From Gordonia jinhuaensis (GTDB taxonomy: Bacteria > Actinomycetota > Actinomycetes > Mycobacteriales > Mycobacteriaceae), in the NCBI RefSeq assembly GCF_014639795.1, contig NZ_BMGC01000007.1, positions 62,001 to 126,000 of the forward strand: DNA of 64,000 nucleotides, in the 5' to 3' direction. The position numbers and the translations under genes were made by a program. Below the pieces are notes generated by a model. That model searched no databases. It was not told where the DNA came from and worked only from the letters and a program-made list of their open reading frames with translations. Positions 27,746 to 36,774 of this stretch are shown here, in pieces. Each line of letters starts with the position of its first letter. Position 1 is the first letter of the stretch.

Positions 27746-29125
27746 CTACGCGGTCACGCCCTGCAGGCGGGCCGATTCGCGCCGGTGCGCGGTCAGCATC
27801 TCAGCCAGCGCCGAGTTCTGGATCTGTCCGTCGCGCACCAGGATTCGCCCCGCCACCACAGTCGTGTCGGCAGCCATCGGTCCACAGCGCAGCCAGGCTT
27901 CGACCGGGTCGGTCAACGCACCAGCGAGTGAGAGTTCTGACCCGCCCCAGATCACCAGGTCCGCACAGGCACCTGGAGTCAGATGACCGGTCTCGTCCTC
28001 CCATCCCAGGCATCTCGCACCACCGCGCGTGGCCATGTCGAGCACATCGCGGGCGGTCATCGACGTCGGCCCGCATCGGAAGCGGGCGAGCGTGAGCGCA
28101 GCGCGCGCTTCGAGCCACAGCGAGCCGTGGTCGGTGGACGCCGAACCATCACAACCGATTCCGACCGGTGCACCCAGCCCACGCAGGCGCTGCACATCAG
28201 CTGAACCTCCCCCGATGAGCATGTTGGAGCTCGGGCAGTGCGCCACCCCCACGCCGGCGGCAGCCATCCGCTGCTCCTCGTCAGGGCTGGGGTAAATGAA
28301 GTGCGCGACCCACGACCGCGACTGCATCCAGCCCACGCTGTCGAAGTACTCGACCGGCGTCATGCCGTACACCTCTTGGCAGTAGGTGAGTTCGTCGCCG
28401 TCCTCGGCGAGGTGGGTGTGCAGACGCACGTCGTGCTTCTCGGCGAGGGCTGCCGAATCACGCATGGTCTCGCTGGTGACCGAGAAGGGCGAGCACGGGG
28501 CAAGCGCCATCCGGGTCATCGCCCCCGGCGCGGGGTCGTGGTATCTCGCGATGAGACGCTCACTGTCGGCGAGGATCTCATCGCGCGACTGGACCACCTC
28601 GACGGGCGGCAGACCGCCGTCCTCGACCGATCTCGTCATCGACCCGCGGTTGGCGTAGAAGCGGAAGCCGAGGTCCCCGGCCGCACGCACCTGGGCGTCG
28701 ATCAGTTCACCATGCGGATGGACGTACATGTGATCCGACGACAGCGTGCACCCGCCGAGCAGCAGCTCGGCCATCGCCACCCAGGTGGACAGGTAGACCG
28801 ACTCGTCGTCGATCTGCGACCAGATCGGATACAGCTGCGTCAGCCACGTGAACAAATCGGCATTGACCACCGGTGCAAAGGATCTCGTCAGATTCTGATA
28901 CATGTGGTGATGGGTGTTGACCAGTCCGGGGGTCACCAGTCGCCCACCGGCATCGATCGTCTCGGTTGCGGTGGGCGCCGGTTCACTGTTTGCCCCCACA
29001 CCCGCCACACGGCCATCGGTGATCGCAATCCACCCCGACGAAATCTCCCACCCGGCGTCGACGTAGATGTAGGCGCCGGTGATGAGCAGATCACACGAAC
29101 CGGTGGTTGCCGCTTGCTGATTCAC
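27746..29125 (-). CDS. 8-oxoguanine deaminase-like amidohydrolase
   Basis: Zinc amidohydrolase of the TRZ/ATZ subgroup, 459 residues. The metal motif HxH is in LVTPGLVNTHHHMYQNLTRSF (near residue 70), followed by RLHTHLAED (near 235), VAHCPSSNM and IGCDGSASTDHGSLW for the remaining ligands and catalytic Asp. The HMYQNLTR pattern and TWLTQLYPIW resemble 8-oxoguanine deaminases and hydroxyatrazine ethylaminohydrolases, so a purine or triazine ring amine is the likely substrate. The start is GTG 29125. It appears monocistronic, convergent with the efflux gene across the hairpin. Confidence 0.82.
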   Translation of the reverse strand: MNQQAATTGSCDLLITGAYIYVDAGWEISSGWIAITDGRVAGVGANSEPAPTATETIDAGGRLVTPGLVNTHHHMYQNLTRSFAPVVNADLFTWLTQLYPIWSQIDDESVYLSTWVAMAELLLGGCTLSSDHMYVHPHGELIDAQVRAAGDLGFRFYANRGSMTRSVEDGGLPPVEVVQSRDEILADSERLIARYHDPAPGAMTRMALAPCSPFSVTSETMRDSAALAEKHDVRLHTHLAEDGDELTYCQEVYGMTPVEYFDSVGWMQSRSWVAHFIYPSPDEEQRMAAAGVGVAHCPSSNMLIGGGSADVQRLRGLGAPVGIGCDGSASTDHGSLWLEARAALTLARFRCGPTSMTARDVLDMATRGGARCLGWEDETGHLTPGACADLVIWGGSELSLAGALTDPVEAWLRCGPMAADTTVVAGRILVRDGQIQNSALAEMLTAHRRESARLQGVTA

Positions 29126-29332
29126 GAAGTACTTCTTCCTGGACGGGGGCAGCTCGATGAAAGCTGCTCGTCGAAACCCTGTCCCGGAGGTTGGCCAACC
29201 GGATCGTCACCGCAGAAGCGGACGGGCGACTGTGCTCACCGATAACTATGCGCCACCGGTGTTGCGGCGAGGTTACCCGAAGGGGGTACGTGATCGATCG
29301 AGGACAGTGGGGACCCGGGCCACCACCTTTTG

Positions 29333-29404
29333 CTCCCCCACCAGGACTCGAACCTGGAATGCCTGAACCAAAATCAGAAGTGTTGCCGATTACACCATGG
29401 GGGA
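29333..29404 (-). tRNA. tRNA-Gln (anticodon TTG)
   Basis: 72-nt cloverleaf. The 7-bp acceptor stem pairs TCCCCCA with TGGGGGA, the D-arm contains GTGTAATCGGCAAC, the anticodon stem CTGA/TCAG encloses the loop TTTTGGT with anticodon TTG, and the T-arm is CCAGG-TTCGAGT-CCTGG. The discriminator is G; CCA is not encoded. It reads CAA. Confidence 0.95.
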
Positions 29405-29808
29405 ATACTGCGCGTGGTGATTGTGCCATGACTGCGACCGGCGTCGGCAACCAGTGGTCGGTCCCAGGCGGTGTCCGCAGTCGCACTGGCAGTGACCGTG
29501 CCAGAGGCCCTGGCAAAAATCGTCCCCGTGAGCGCCGCGGAGGGCAATGTTCCCTCGGCGACGCTGAGGGGGCCGACAATTGCCACGGCTGCGACCGGAG
29601 CGCGACGTCCACTGTCGGCGGCGCGTGAATTGCCGCTTTCAGCTGGTACATCGGGGAAAGACGCTACTCGGCGCGCACTCGGGCGGCGTCGGTCACGACC
29701 AGGCGACGACGTAACATCGCCCTCGAATCGCACCCGGCTCGTATCGACCCGGCCGACCGCGCACCAAGGCCCGCAAGGCCACGCGCGTCACCGGCCCCGA
29801 GGAGTGGC
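29405..29808. other. 404-bp region without a supported gene
   Basis: Between tRNA-Gln and glmU. Both strands have open frames (29374-29733 minus, 29471-29812 plus) but they are Ala/Thr/Arg-rich, lack ribosome-binding sites and match no family I know. A GC-rich imperfect hairpin around 29531-29560 (GGAGGG/CCCTC) could be a terminator. No integrase or attachment-site duplication beside the tRNA is evident. A ribosome-binding site for glmU (GAGGAG) is at 29800-29805. Confidence 0.6.
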
Positions 29809-31326
29809 ATGACATCCAGCAGCAGCCAACCGTCCGTCCCCCGCAGCACACCCCGGGCGGTCATCGTCCTCGCGGCGGGAGCAGGCACACGGATGCGGTC
29901 GTCGACACCGAAGGTGCTGCACTCGATCGGCGGGCGCACGCTGCTGGCCCACGCGCTGCGAGCAGCCGCCGACACCGATCCGTCATTCCTGGTGACGGTG
30001 GTCGGCCACGAACGTGACCAGGTGACGCAGGCCTGCGACGCCGAGGCCACCGCACTGGGCCGACCGATCCTCACCGCCGTCCAGGAGGTCCAGGACGGTA
30101 CCGGTGGCGCGGTGCGCGCCGGCCTCACCGCGCTCCCCGACGACTTCACCGGAACGGTGATCGTCACCGCCGCCGACGTACCACTGCTGACCGGTGACGC
30201 ACTCGAGCAGCTCACCGCACTGCACACCGAGACCAGCGCAGCGGTCACACTCATGACCTCCACCGCCGAGGACCCGACCGGCTACGGCCGCATCCTGCGC
30301 ACCCAGGACGGGCAGGTCACCCAGATCGTGGAACAGAAAGACGCCACCGAATCGCAGCGTGAGATCACCGAGGTCAATGCCGGCGTCTACGCCTTCGACG
30401 CGTCCTTCCTCAGCGCGGCGCTGGCATCGCTGTCCACCGACAACGCCCAGCACGAGCTGTATCTCACCGACGTGGTGGAGATCGCCCGCGACATGGGAAA
30501 GCCGGTGCACGCCAGTCACATCGACGACGCCGCGCTGGTCGCCGGCTGCAACGACAAGGCCCAACTGGCGACTCTCGGCGCCGAGCTCAACCGCCGCATC
30601 GTCACCGCCCACATGCTCGCCGGGGTCACCGTGATCGACCCGGCGACCACCTGGATCGGTGTCGAGGTCACCATCGAACCCGACGCGACGATCCTCCCCG
30701 GCACCCAGTTGCACGGTCGAACCCACATCGCGCGCGATGCCCAGGTGGGCCCGGACACCACCCTCACCGACGTCACCATCGGCCGCGGCGCCCACGTCAT
30801 CCGCACCCACGGCAGCTCCGCCGTGATCGGCGACCACGCGCAGGTCGGCCCGTTCGCCTATCTTCGCCCCGGCACCTATCTGGGCACCGAGGGCAAGATC
30901 GGCACATTCGTGGAGACCAAGAATGCCGTCATCGGTGAGGCGACCAAGGTGCCGCATCTGACCTACGTCGGCGACGCCACCATCGGCGACCACAGCAACA
31001 TCGGCGCGTCGAGTGTGTTCGTGAATTACGACGGGGTGAACAAACACCGCACGGTCATCGGCTCACACTGTCGCACCGGATCGGACACGATGTTCATCGC
31101 TCCGCTGACCGTGGGTGATGGCGCCTACACCGGAGCAGGTACCGTCGTGAGGGAAGATGTTCCGCCGGGTGCACTGGCGGTGTCGGGTGGTCATCAACGC
31201 AATATCGAGGGCTGGGTACAGTCCAAGCGTCCTGGCACGCCCGCAGCCACCGCTGCGGCAGCCCATCAGTCCCGCGACGCATCACCGAGCAGCGACCGCG
31301 ATACGAGCACGACACAGAACGGATAA
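29809..31326 (+). CDS. glmU: Bifunctional GlmU (GlcN-1-P acetyltransferase / UDP-GlcNAc pyrophosphorylase)
   Basis: Makes UDP-N-acetylglucosamine for peptidoglycan and mycothiol. The N-terminal pyrophosphorylase domain begins [20 protein letters not shown] and has [15 protein letters not shown] and [10 protein letters not shown]. The C-terminal left-handed beta-helix acetyltransferase includes [57 protein letters not shown] and [10 protein letters not shown]. The 505-residue length and the Ala/Ser/Thr-rich tail match mycobacterial GlmU. prs follows after 6 bp, as in M. tuberculosis, so they form one operon. Confidence 0.97.
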   Translation: MTSSSSQPSVPRSTPRAVIVLAAGAGTRMRSSTPKVLHSIGGRTLLAHALRAAADTDPSFLVTVVGHERDQVTQACDAEATALGRPILTAVQEVQDGTGGAVRAGLTALPDDFTGTVIVTAADVPLLTGDALEQLTALHTETSAAVTLMTSTAEDPTGYGRILRTQDGQVTQIVEQKDATESQREITEVNAGVYAFDASFLSAALASLSTDNAQHELYLTDVVEIARDMGKPVHASHIDDAALVAGCNDKAQLATLGAELNRRIVTAHMLAGVTVIDPATTWIGVEVTIEPDATILPGTQLHGRTHIARDAQVGPDTTLTDVTIGRGAHVIRTHGSSAVIGDHAQVGPFAYLRPGTYLGTEGKIGTFVETKNAVIGEATKVPHLTYVGDATIGDHSNIGASSVFVNYDGVNKHRTVIGSHCRTGSDTMFIAPLTVGDGAYTGAGTVVREDVPPGALAVSGGHQRNIEGWVQSKRPGTPAATAAAAHQSRDASPSSDRDTSTTQNG

Positions 31327-31332
31327 ACGCAC

Positions 31333-32310
31333 GTGAGCTGGACCACCGAGAACCACAAGAACCTGATGCTGTTCACCGGGCGTTCACACCCCGAACTCGC
31401 CGATCAGGTCGCCGATGAACTCGGGATCAAGGTCACCCCGCAGACCTCCCGGGACTTCGCCAACGGTGAGATCTTCGTTCGTTATGAGGAGTCCGTCCGC
31501 GGTTCCGACGCCTTCGTGATCCAGAGCTGCCCGGTGCCGCTCAACAAGTGGGTCATGGAATCGCTGATCATGATCGACGCACTCAAGCGCGGCTCGGCCA
31601 AGCGGATCACCGCGGTCCTGCCGTTCTACCCCTACGCACGCCAGGACAAGAAGAGCCGCGGTCGCGAGCCCATCTCAGCCCGACTGATCGCCGATCTCCT
31701 CAAGACCGCGGGCGCCGACCGCATCATCACCGTCGACCTGCACACCGACCAGATCCAGGGCTTCTTCGACGGTCCGGTCGACCACATGCATGCTCTCGGC
31801 CAGCTGTCGGACTATGTGCGCACCAACTACGGCACCGACAACATCACGGTGGTCTCCCCCGACTCGGGCCGCGTGCGTGTGGCCGAGAAGTGGTCGGACG
31901 CCCTCGACCAGGCGCCGGTCGCCTTCGTCCACAAGACCCGCGATCCGCTGGTTCCCAATCAGGTCATCGCCCACCGCGTGGTCGGTGAGGTCGAGGGGCG
32001 CACCTGTGTGGTCATCGACGACATGATCGACACCGGCGGCACCATCGCCGGCGCGGTGAAGATCCTCAAGAACGCGGGCGCGGGCAAGGTCATCATCGCC
32101 ACCACTCACGGCATCTTCTCCGACCCGGCCACCGAGCGTCTGGCCAACTGCGGGGCCGAGGAGGTCATCGCGACCAACACGCTGCCGATCCCTCCCGAGA
32201 AGCAGTTCGACGGGCTCACCGTGCTGTCGATCGCACCGATGCTGGCACAGACGATCCAGCAGGTGTTCGAGAACGGGTCGGTCACCAGCCTCTTCGACGG
32301 CATCGCCTGA
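31333..32310 (+). CDS. prs: Ribose-phosphate pyrophosphokinase (PRPP synthetase)
   Basis: Makes phosphoribosyl pyrophosphate from ribose 5-phosphate and ATP for nucleotide, His, Trp and arabinan (DPA) synthesis. The 325-residue protein has the ATP-binding VLPFYPYARQDKKSRGREP segment, the divalent-cation signature around DRIITVDLHTDQIQGFFDGPVDH, the VVSPDSGRVRVAEKW flexible loop, and the PRPP loop VVIDDMIDTGGTIAGA. GTG start at 31333, 6 bp after glmU. Confidence 0.97.
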   Translation: MSWTTENHKNLMLFTGRSHPELADQVADELGIKVTPQTSRDFANGEIFVRYEESVRGSDAFVIQSCPVPLNKWVMESLIMIDALKRGSAKRITAVLPFYPYARQDKKSRGREPISARLIADLLKTAGADRIITVDLHTDQIQGFFDGPVDHMHALGQLSDYVRTNYGTDNITVVSPDSGRVRVAEKWSDALDQAPVAFVHKTRDPLVPNQVIAHRVVGEVEGRTCVVIDDMIDTGGTIAGAVKILKNAGAGKVIIATTHGIFSDPATERLANCGAEEVIATNTLPIPPEKQFDGLTVLSIAPMLAQTIQQVFENGSVTSLFDGIA

Positions 32311-32324
32311 TCGCGAGAGGATCG

Positions 32325-32666
32325 ATGGCCGCCACCATCTTCCACAACCCACGGTGTTCGACGTCGCGGAAGACCCTGCAGCGTCTCCGCGACGCCGGCA
32401 TCGAGCCCGATGTGGTGCTCTACCTGAACACTCCGCCCACACGGGCGCAGCTGTCGCAGATGATCAGTGATGCGGGCATCGACGTGTCCCAGGCAGTGCG
32501 CAAGCGTGAAGCGCTCTACTCCGAACTCGGTCTGGCCGATGCCTCCGACGACGAGCTCCTCGACGCGATGGCCGAGCACCCGATCCTCATCGAACGTCCG
32601 TTCGTGGTGACCGACAAGGGAACACGACTCGCCCGACCCATCGACTCGGTCGACGAGATCATCTGA
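32325..32666 (+). CDS. ArsC/Spx-family thioredoxin-fold protein, arsenate reductase-like
   Basis: Small 113-residue protein of the glutaredoxin-linked ArsC family. It has the catalytic FHNPRCSTSRKTL loop with a single redox Cys at position 11, then the LRDAGIEPDVVLYLNTPPTRAQL and RKREALYSELGL segments, and the cis-Pro loop HPILIERPFVVTDKG with Arg. Such proteins reduce arsenate or act as unknown thiol oxidoreductases. It follows prs by 14 bp with GAGAGG before the ATG, so it is likely co-transcribed. No other arsenic genes are near, so an arsenic role is uncertain. Confidence 0.8.
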   Translation: MAATIFHNPRCSTSRKTLQRLRDAGIEPDVVLYLNTPPTRAQLSQMISDAGIDVSQAVRKREALYSELGLADASDDELLDAMAEHPILIERPFVVTDKGTRLARPIDSVDEII

Positions 32667-32696
32667 TCACGACTCGGCGGGCTCGCCGTCCGCACG

Positions 32697-33131
32697 TCAA
32701 CGTCTGCTGCGCAACCGGATACGTGTGGTCATCGGCTCGACGAGCGCGACGACCACCCCGCGTGCCACGTCATACCAGTCGAAGTAGTCCCGCCACACCG
32801 TGATCCGCCCGTCGGACACCTCGAAGTGGCCCCACACCCAGAACCGAATACGCAACCGCCCGACTGCGACCTCGTCGGTTCGTTCGATGAGCACTGTATC
32901 GGCGGTTGCGGCAATCGCCTTCTCCTGCATGGAGAATCGCACCGGAGAACGATCGAGGGCACTCAGTGCCCGCAGTACAGATCTCTTGCCGCGTGCGGTC
33001 GGGAGCGACACGTTGGTGAACACGATGTCGTCGGCCAGGTAGGGCTCAGCACCGCGGGCACCGCTCTCCGTCATCGCTGCGAAGAACGCACGCACCACGT
33101 CGATCGCATCGGCAGAGCGCTCGGTACCCAT
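32697..33131 (-). CDS. Limonene-1,2-epoxide hydrolase-fold protein (copy A)
   Basis: 144-residue SnoaL-like alpha+beta cone protein. The epoxide-hydrolase triad pattern can be traced: VLIERTDEV supplies Arg-x-Asp and ITVWRDYFDWYDV supplies the second Asp. Mycobacterial EphG-type enzymes hydrolyse epoxides with this fold. It is followed upstream on the same strand by a diverged paralog (33212-33667), 80 bp away, and ends convergently to the ArsC-like gene. Substrate unknown. Confidence 0.7.
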   Translation of the reverse strand: MGTERSADAIDVVRAFFAAMTESGARGAEPYLADDIVFTNVSLPTARGKRSVLRALSALDRSPVRFSMQEKAIAATADTVLIERTDEVAVGRLRIRFWVWGHFEVSDGRITVWRDYFDWYDVARGVVVALVEPMTTRIRLRSRR

Positions 33132-33211
33132 GACGCCAGCCTGTCAGAGCCACCATCCCTCGGCCAGGGCACACCGGCTCGCCCTGTCATCCCGACAGCC
33201 CGAGGATCCGG

Positions 33212-33667
33212 TCAGGACAACCACGCCGCCTGATCGTCACGCGATGCTGTTGCGGGCAGATGCGGACGGGCGGCGGGGATCAGGGCGCCGACAGCGCCGC
33301 GCGCACAGGCACCGGCCACCTCGGCCCAGTCGAAGTAGTCGCGCCATTCGACGATCTTGCCGTCGACCACCCGGGTACGACCGCATACCGCGAACTGCAC
33401 CCACACCGGCCCGAAGCGATAGGCGTCGGTGCGTTCGCTGAGCACCACCACACCATCTCCGACGACGTTGTGGATGAAGGTGTCGAAGCGGCGCGGCGAC
33501 CGGGCGCGACGCAGCATCGAGCGGCATCCGCGCGCCGGCAGCCACCCGAAACGGAAGCTCACCTGCGGCGCGAGCATCTTCTCGGCCAACTCCACATCTC
33601 CTCCGGCCAGGCAGTCGAGGAATCGGGCGGTCACATCCGGAGGCGACCACAACGGTGTGTAATGCAT
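33212..33667 (-). CDS. Limonene-1,2-epoxide hydrolase-fold protein (copy B)
   Basis: 151-residue protein related to its neighbour. Shared landmarks are VVLSERTDAYRFG (Arg-x-Asp) and VDGKIVEWRDYFDWAEVAGA (second Asp). It starts MHYTPLWSPPDVTARFLDCLAGGDVELAEKML with SnoaL-like helix 1. The ATG start at 33667 has GAGAGG upstream. The pair probably arose by tandem duplication and then diverged considerably, so the two may act on different substrates or form a heterodimer. Confidence 0.7.
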   Translation of the reverse strand: MHYTPLWSPPDVTARFLDCLAGGDVELAEKMLAPQVSFRFGWLPARGCRSMLRRARSPRRFDTFIHNVVGDGVVVLSERTDAYRFGPVWVQFAVCGRTRVVDGKIVEWRDYFDWAEVAGACARGAVGALIPAARPHLPATASRDDQAAWLS

Positions 33668-34004
33668 GTCACCTCTCTTCCGTGTACGCAGCGGGTGTCC
33701 CCGGGGCGTGGATATCCATGGTGCAGGCGGTCGCGATCACGAGCCGGAACTCGACATGAAGGCCAGGCGAACACTCGCCGCGCGGACCGTCCCGAAGGCG
33801 ACGGATCGGGCAGAACCCCTGGATATGACCCCGCAGATGTGACACACCGTCCGTGTCGCAGCTATGCTGGTTGCCGTTGTCACGGCGAGGGTGTGTATGC
33901 ACCGTCATCGGCGCGGCAGTCGAGTCTTCCGGTGGGGTTCTGCCGAGGTCGTCGATGCGCGTCTTCATATGCCGCGACCCGACCCACCGATGAAGGAGAC
34001 CACC
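33668..34004 (+). promoter_or_regulatory. 337-bp gap: upstream region of rplY
   Basis: No gene is supported here; the long frames in this stretch are antisense or out-of-frame. Around 33850-33870 a TATGCT hexamer (TANNNT -10 type) may drive rplY, giving a leader of over 100 nt. A strong ribosome-binding site AAGGAG (33993-33998) precedes the rplY ATG at 34005. Confidence 0.4.
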
Positions 34005-34631
34005 ATGAGTGCACCCACTCAGAGCAAGCTGACCGTGTCCGTGCGCACCGAGAAGGGCAAGGGCGCCGCCCGTCGCGCGCGTCGCGAGGGCCTCGTGCCC
34101 GCCGTCCTGTACGGCCACGGCAGCGATCCGCAGCACCTGTCCCTGCCCGCTCGCGAGTTCGCCGCGATCCTGCGCAACAACGGCCTCAACGCGATCGTCG
34201 ACCTCGACATCGAGGGCACGAGCCAGCTCGCGCTGACCAAGCAGGTCGACATCCACCCGATCCGCAACTACATCGAGCACGCCGATCTGCTCATCGTCCG
34301 CCGCGGCGAGAAGGTCACCGTCGAGGTCACCATCTCCGTCGAGGGCGATGCCGCACCGGGCACTCTGGTGGTGCAGGACGCCTCGACCGTCGAGATCGAG
34401 GCCGACGCCCTGTCGATCCCCGAGCAGATCGTCGCCTCCGTCGAGGGTGCCGAGGCCGGCACCAGCGTCACCGCCGGTGATCTCGAGCTGCCCGAGGGTG
34501 TCTCGCTCGTGTCGGATCCCGAGATGCTGATCCTGGCCGTGAACGAGGCCACCGTCGCCTCGACCGAGTCCGAGGACAGCGCCGACGAGCCCGCCGAGGG
34601 CGATGCCGAGGGTTCCTCGGACTCCGAGTAA
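34005..34631 (+). CDS. rplY: 50S ribosomal protein L25/general stress protein Ctc
   Basis: Ribosomal protein binding 5S rRNA, in the long CTC/TL5 form of 208 residues. The N-terminal L25 domain has [35 protein letters not shown] and the C-terminal TL5 domain runs from [15 protein letters not shown] to [10 protein letters not shown]; the tail is acidic ([19 protein letters not shown]), as in actinobacteria. Start ATG 34005 is fixed by AAGGAG seven bases upstream. pth follows after a hairpin, the order known from mycobacteria. Confidence 0.96.
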   Translation: MSAPTQSKLTVSVRTEKGKGAARRARREGLVPAVLYGHGSDPQHLSLPAREFAAILRNNGLNAIVDLDIEGTSQLALTKQVDIHPIRNYIEHADLLIVRRGEKVTVEVTISVEGDAAPGTLVVQDASTVEIEADALSIPEQIVASVEGAEAGTSVTAGDLELPEGVSLVSDPEMLILAVNEATVASTESEDSADEPAEGDAEGSSDSE

Positions 34632-34636
34632 CACCC

Positions 34637-34720
34637 GACTCTCTCGCGAGTCGACACTCTTCACGAGAACGCCAGCGGCACGGGAACCATCGTCGATCGA
34701 TGACCCGTGCCGCTGTGTTC
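34637..34720. terminator. Tandem hairpins after rplY
   Basis: A 6-bp stem CGACTC/GAGTCG (34637-34654) is followed by a longer stem at 34667-34720 with an uninterrupted AGCGGCACGGG/CCCGTGCCGCT core, plus an inner CATCG/CGATG pairing. There is no U-tract. It may end or attenuate the transcript before pth. Confidence 0.6.
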
Positions 34721-34791
34721 GCCGACGATGCCTCGGCGCCTGACCGGCCACCGGCATCCCCGACACCAGTACCCACGACGAGACGGGGAGC

Positions 34792-35358
34792 ATGAAACTG
34801 ATTGTCGGCCTGGGCAACCCGGGCCCGCGGTATGCGGCCACCCGCCACAACATCGGTGCGATGGTCGCCGATGCGCTCGCCGACGACGCCGGCGAGTCGT
34901 GGAGGGTGCACAAGAAGTCCGGCGCCGACCTCGTGACCACCAGCTACGAGGGTCAGACCGTGCACATCGCCAAGCCGCGTACCTACATGAACGAGTCGGG
35001 CCGCCACGTCGGCCCGTTGATGAAGTTCTTCTCGGTATCGCCGGCCGATCTGATCGTCATCCACGACGAACTCGACATCGACTTCTCGCTGGTGCGCCTC
35101 AAACGCGGCGGCGGCGAGGGCGGCCACAACGGGCTGCGGTCGATCTCCTCGGCGATCGGCACCCGCGACTATCTGCGGGTGCGGATGGGCATCGGTCGCC
35201 CACCGGGACGCCAGGATCCCGCCGACTTCGTCCTCAAACCGTTCTCGTCGGCAGAACGGGACCAACTGCCCTTGTTCATCACCAACGGTTGTGATGCGGC
35301 CAAGCTCCTGGTGTCGCAATCATTGGAAGATGCACAGAACTCGGTGCACTCCTGGTGA
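34792..35358 (+). CDS. pth: Peptidyl-tRNA hydrolase
   Basis: Releases peptides from peptidyl-tRNA after ribosome drop-off. The 188-residue protein shows the signature [20 protein letters not shown] with catalytic His20-type residue, the [17 protein letters not shown] and [29 protein letters not shown] (Asp and Asn partners) and [13 protein letters not shown] segments. ATG 34792 is preceded by GGGGAGC. Backbone gene located between rplY and a KAS III gene. Confidence 0.97.
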   Translation: MKLIVGLGNPGPRYAATRHNIGAMVADALADDAGESWRVHKKSGADLVTTSYEGQTVHIAKPRTYMNESGRHVGPLMKFFSVSPADLIVIHDELDIDFSLVRLKRGGGEGGHNGLRSISSAIGTRDYLRVRMGIGRPPGRQDPADFVLKPFSSAERDQLPLFITNGCDAAKLLVSQSLEDAQNSVHSW

Positions 35359-35534
35359 GAAACCAACCTACGGCGTCGTAGGCTGAGCATGCGACGGGGC
35401 AGACGAAACGGGCACACGCGGAAACAAGCGGGGCCACAACCCCGATACACCTCGAGGAAGCCCCCACGGGGCAACGCCCTGGCAGCCCATCCGGCCGCGG
35501 TCGGGGCAGAGTAGACGAAGGACGGAACATCACC

Positions 35535-36599
35535 ATGGTCAGCATCGCCACCAACACGCCACGAGCGAACGTCGGGATCCTCGGTATCGGCGCTTACCGT
35601 CCTGAGCGGCTGATCACCAACGACGAGCTGTGCCAGACGCTGGACTCCACCGACGAGTGGATCTACGACCGGAGCGGCATCCGCGCACGTCGCTGGATCA
35701 GCGGCGAGGAGACCAACGAGTCGATCGCCGTGGCGGCCGGAGAACGCGCCATCATCAACAGCGGCATCGACCGCGAGAAGATCGGCGCCGTGGTGATGAC
35801 CACCAGCACCTGGCCGCACATCGTGCCGCACGGCGCCCCGACCATCGCCTACGACCTCGGCATCAACGGCGTGCCTGCCTTCGACCTCGTCGCCGGCTGC
35901 GGCGGCTTCTGCTACGGCCTCGGCGTGGTTGCCGACATGATCCGCGCGGGCACCGCCGAATACGTGCTGCTCATCGGCGTGGAGACGATGTCGGCCGGAC
36001 TCGACCCGACCAGCCGCTCGACCGCCTTCCTCTTCGGCGACGGCGCAGGAGCCGTGGTCGTGGGACCGACCGAGGAGAACGGCATCTCTCCGACCGTGTG
36101 GGGCAGCGACGGCGAGAACGCGATGGCCATCGCCCAGACCAGCAGCATCATCGAGTACATGGACCGCGCCGAGGCCATGCAGGGTGTCGACCCGGCAGTG
36201 GAGAAGGTCGGCCGGATGACGCTGACCATGGAGGGCCAGCGCGTGTTCCGCTGGGCAGCCATCACCCTGCCCAAGGCGCTGACCAGTGCTCTCGAGCTCG
36301 CCGGCCTGCACAACGACGACGTCGAGGTCTTCATCCCGCATCAGGCCAACGGCCGCATCAACGACCTGATCAAGAAGAACCTCGGGCTGCCCGAGGAGGT
36401 CCCGGTGGCCAACGACATCGAGTTCACCGGCAACACCTCGGCCGCATCCATCCCGCTGGCGATGGAGGAGATGCTCGCGACCGGCAAGGCCAAGGGTGGC
36501 CAGACGGCGCTGCTGCTCGGTTTCGGCGCGGGCCTGAGCTACGCCGCACAGGTCGTCACACTGCCGCCGGCTCCGACCGAGGTCAGCCTCCGCGACTGA
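35535..36599 (+). CDS. 3-oxoacyl-ACP synthase III family protein (FabH-like)
   Basis: Thiolase-fold condensing enzyme, 354 residues. The Cys-His-Asn triad is intact: Cys in LVAGCGGFCYGL (about residue 121), His in FIPHQANGRINDLI (about 271) and Asn in EFTGNTSAASIPLAMEEML (about 301). The start-region pattern GILGIGAYRPERLITNDEL and IYDRSGIRARRWISGEETN is KAS III. It could start fatty-acid synthesis or act on a secondary-metabolite or CoA thioester. It occupies the position near pth where M. tuberculosis has pks16. ATG 35535 has GAAGGACGG upstream. A 22-bp perfect hairpin follows the stop. Confidence 0.85.
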   Translation: MVSIATNTPRANVGILGIGAYRPERLITNDELCQTLDSTDEWIYDRSGIRARRWISGEETNESIAVAAGERAIINSGIDREKIGAVVMTTSTWPHIVPHGAPTIAYDLGINGVPAFDLVAGCGGFCYGLGVVADMIRAGTAEYVLLIGVETMSAGLDPTSRSTAFLFGDGAGAVVVGPTEENGISPTVWGSDGENAMAIAQTSSIIEYMDRAEAMQGVDPAVEKVGRMTLTMEGQRVFRWAAITLPKALTSALELAGLHNDDVEVFIPHQANGRINDLIKKNLGLPEEVPVANDIEFTGNTSAASIPLAMEEMLATGKAKGGQTALLLGFGAGLSYAAQVVTLPPAPTEVSLRD

Positions 36600-36617
36600 C
36601 CGCAGATCACTGCACAC

Positions 36618-36675
36618 TGGTCACGTGAGCGGGCCGTTGGCGATATATTTCCGCAACGGCCCGCTCACGTGACCA
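36618..36675. terminator. Hairpin with 22-bp perfect arms (family member 2)
   Basis: Arms 36618-36639 and 36654-36675 are exact reverse complements around a 14-nt loop rich in ATAT. The right arm is followed by CTTTG. It lies 18 bp after the KAS III stop, ahead of the leaderless prfC. The stem carries CACGTGAGCG. Confidence 0.85.
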
Positions 36676-36774
36676 CTTTGTCGGCGCGCCCTCACCGCGA
36701 CCCGGGTGAGCACCTCGCGAACACGGTGGAACACGGATTTCGTGCACTGCCACGCCGTTGATTACCCTCGTTGA

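Noticed and set aside
29333-29808. tRNA-Gln as an integration site for a genomic island
   Set aside because: No integrase gene, no duplicated tRNA 3' end and no change in gene style were seen next to it.
29374-29812. Open frames on both strands between tRNA-Gln and glmU
   Set aside because: Low-complexity Ala/Thr/Arg composition, overlap with the tRNA, no start signals and no recognisable family.
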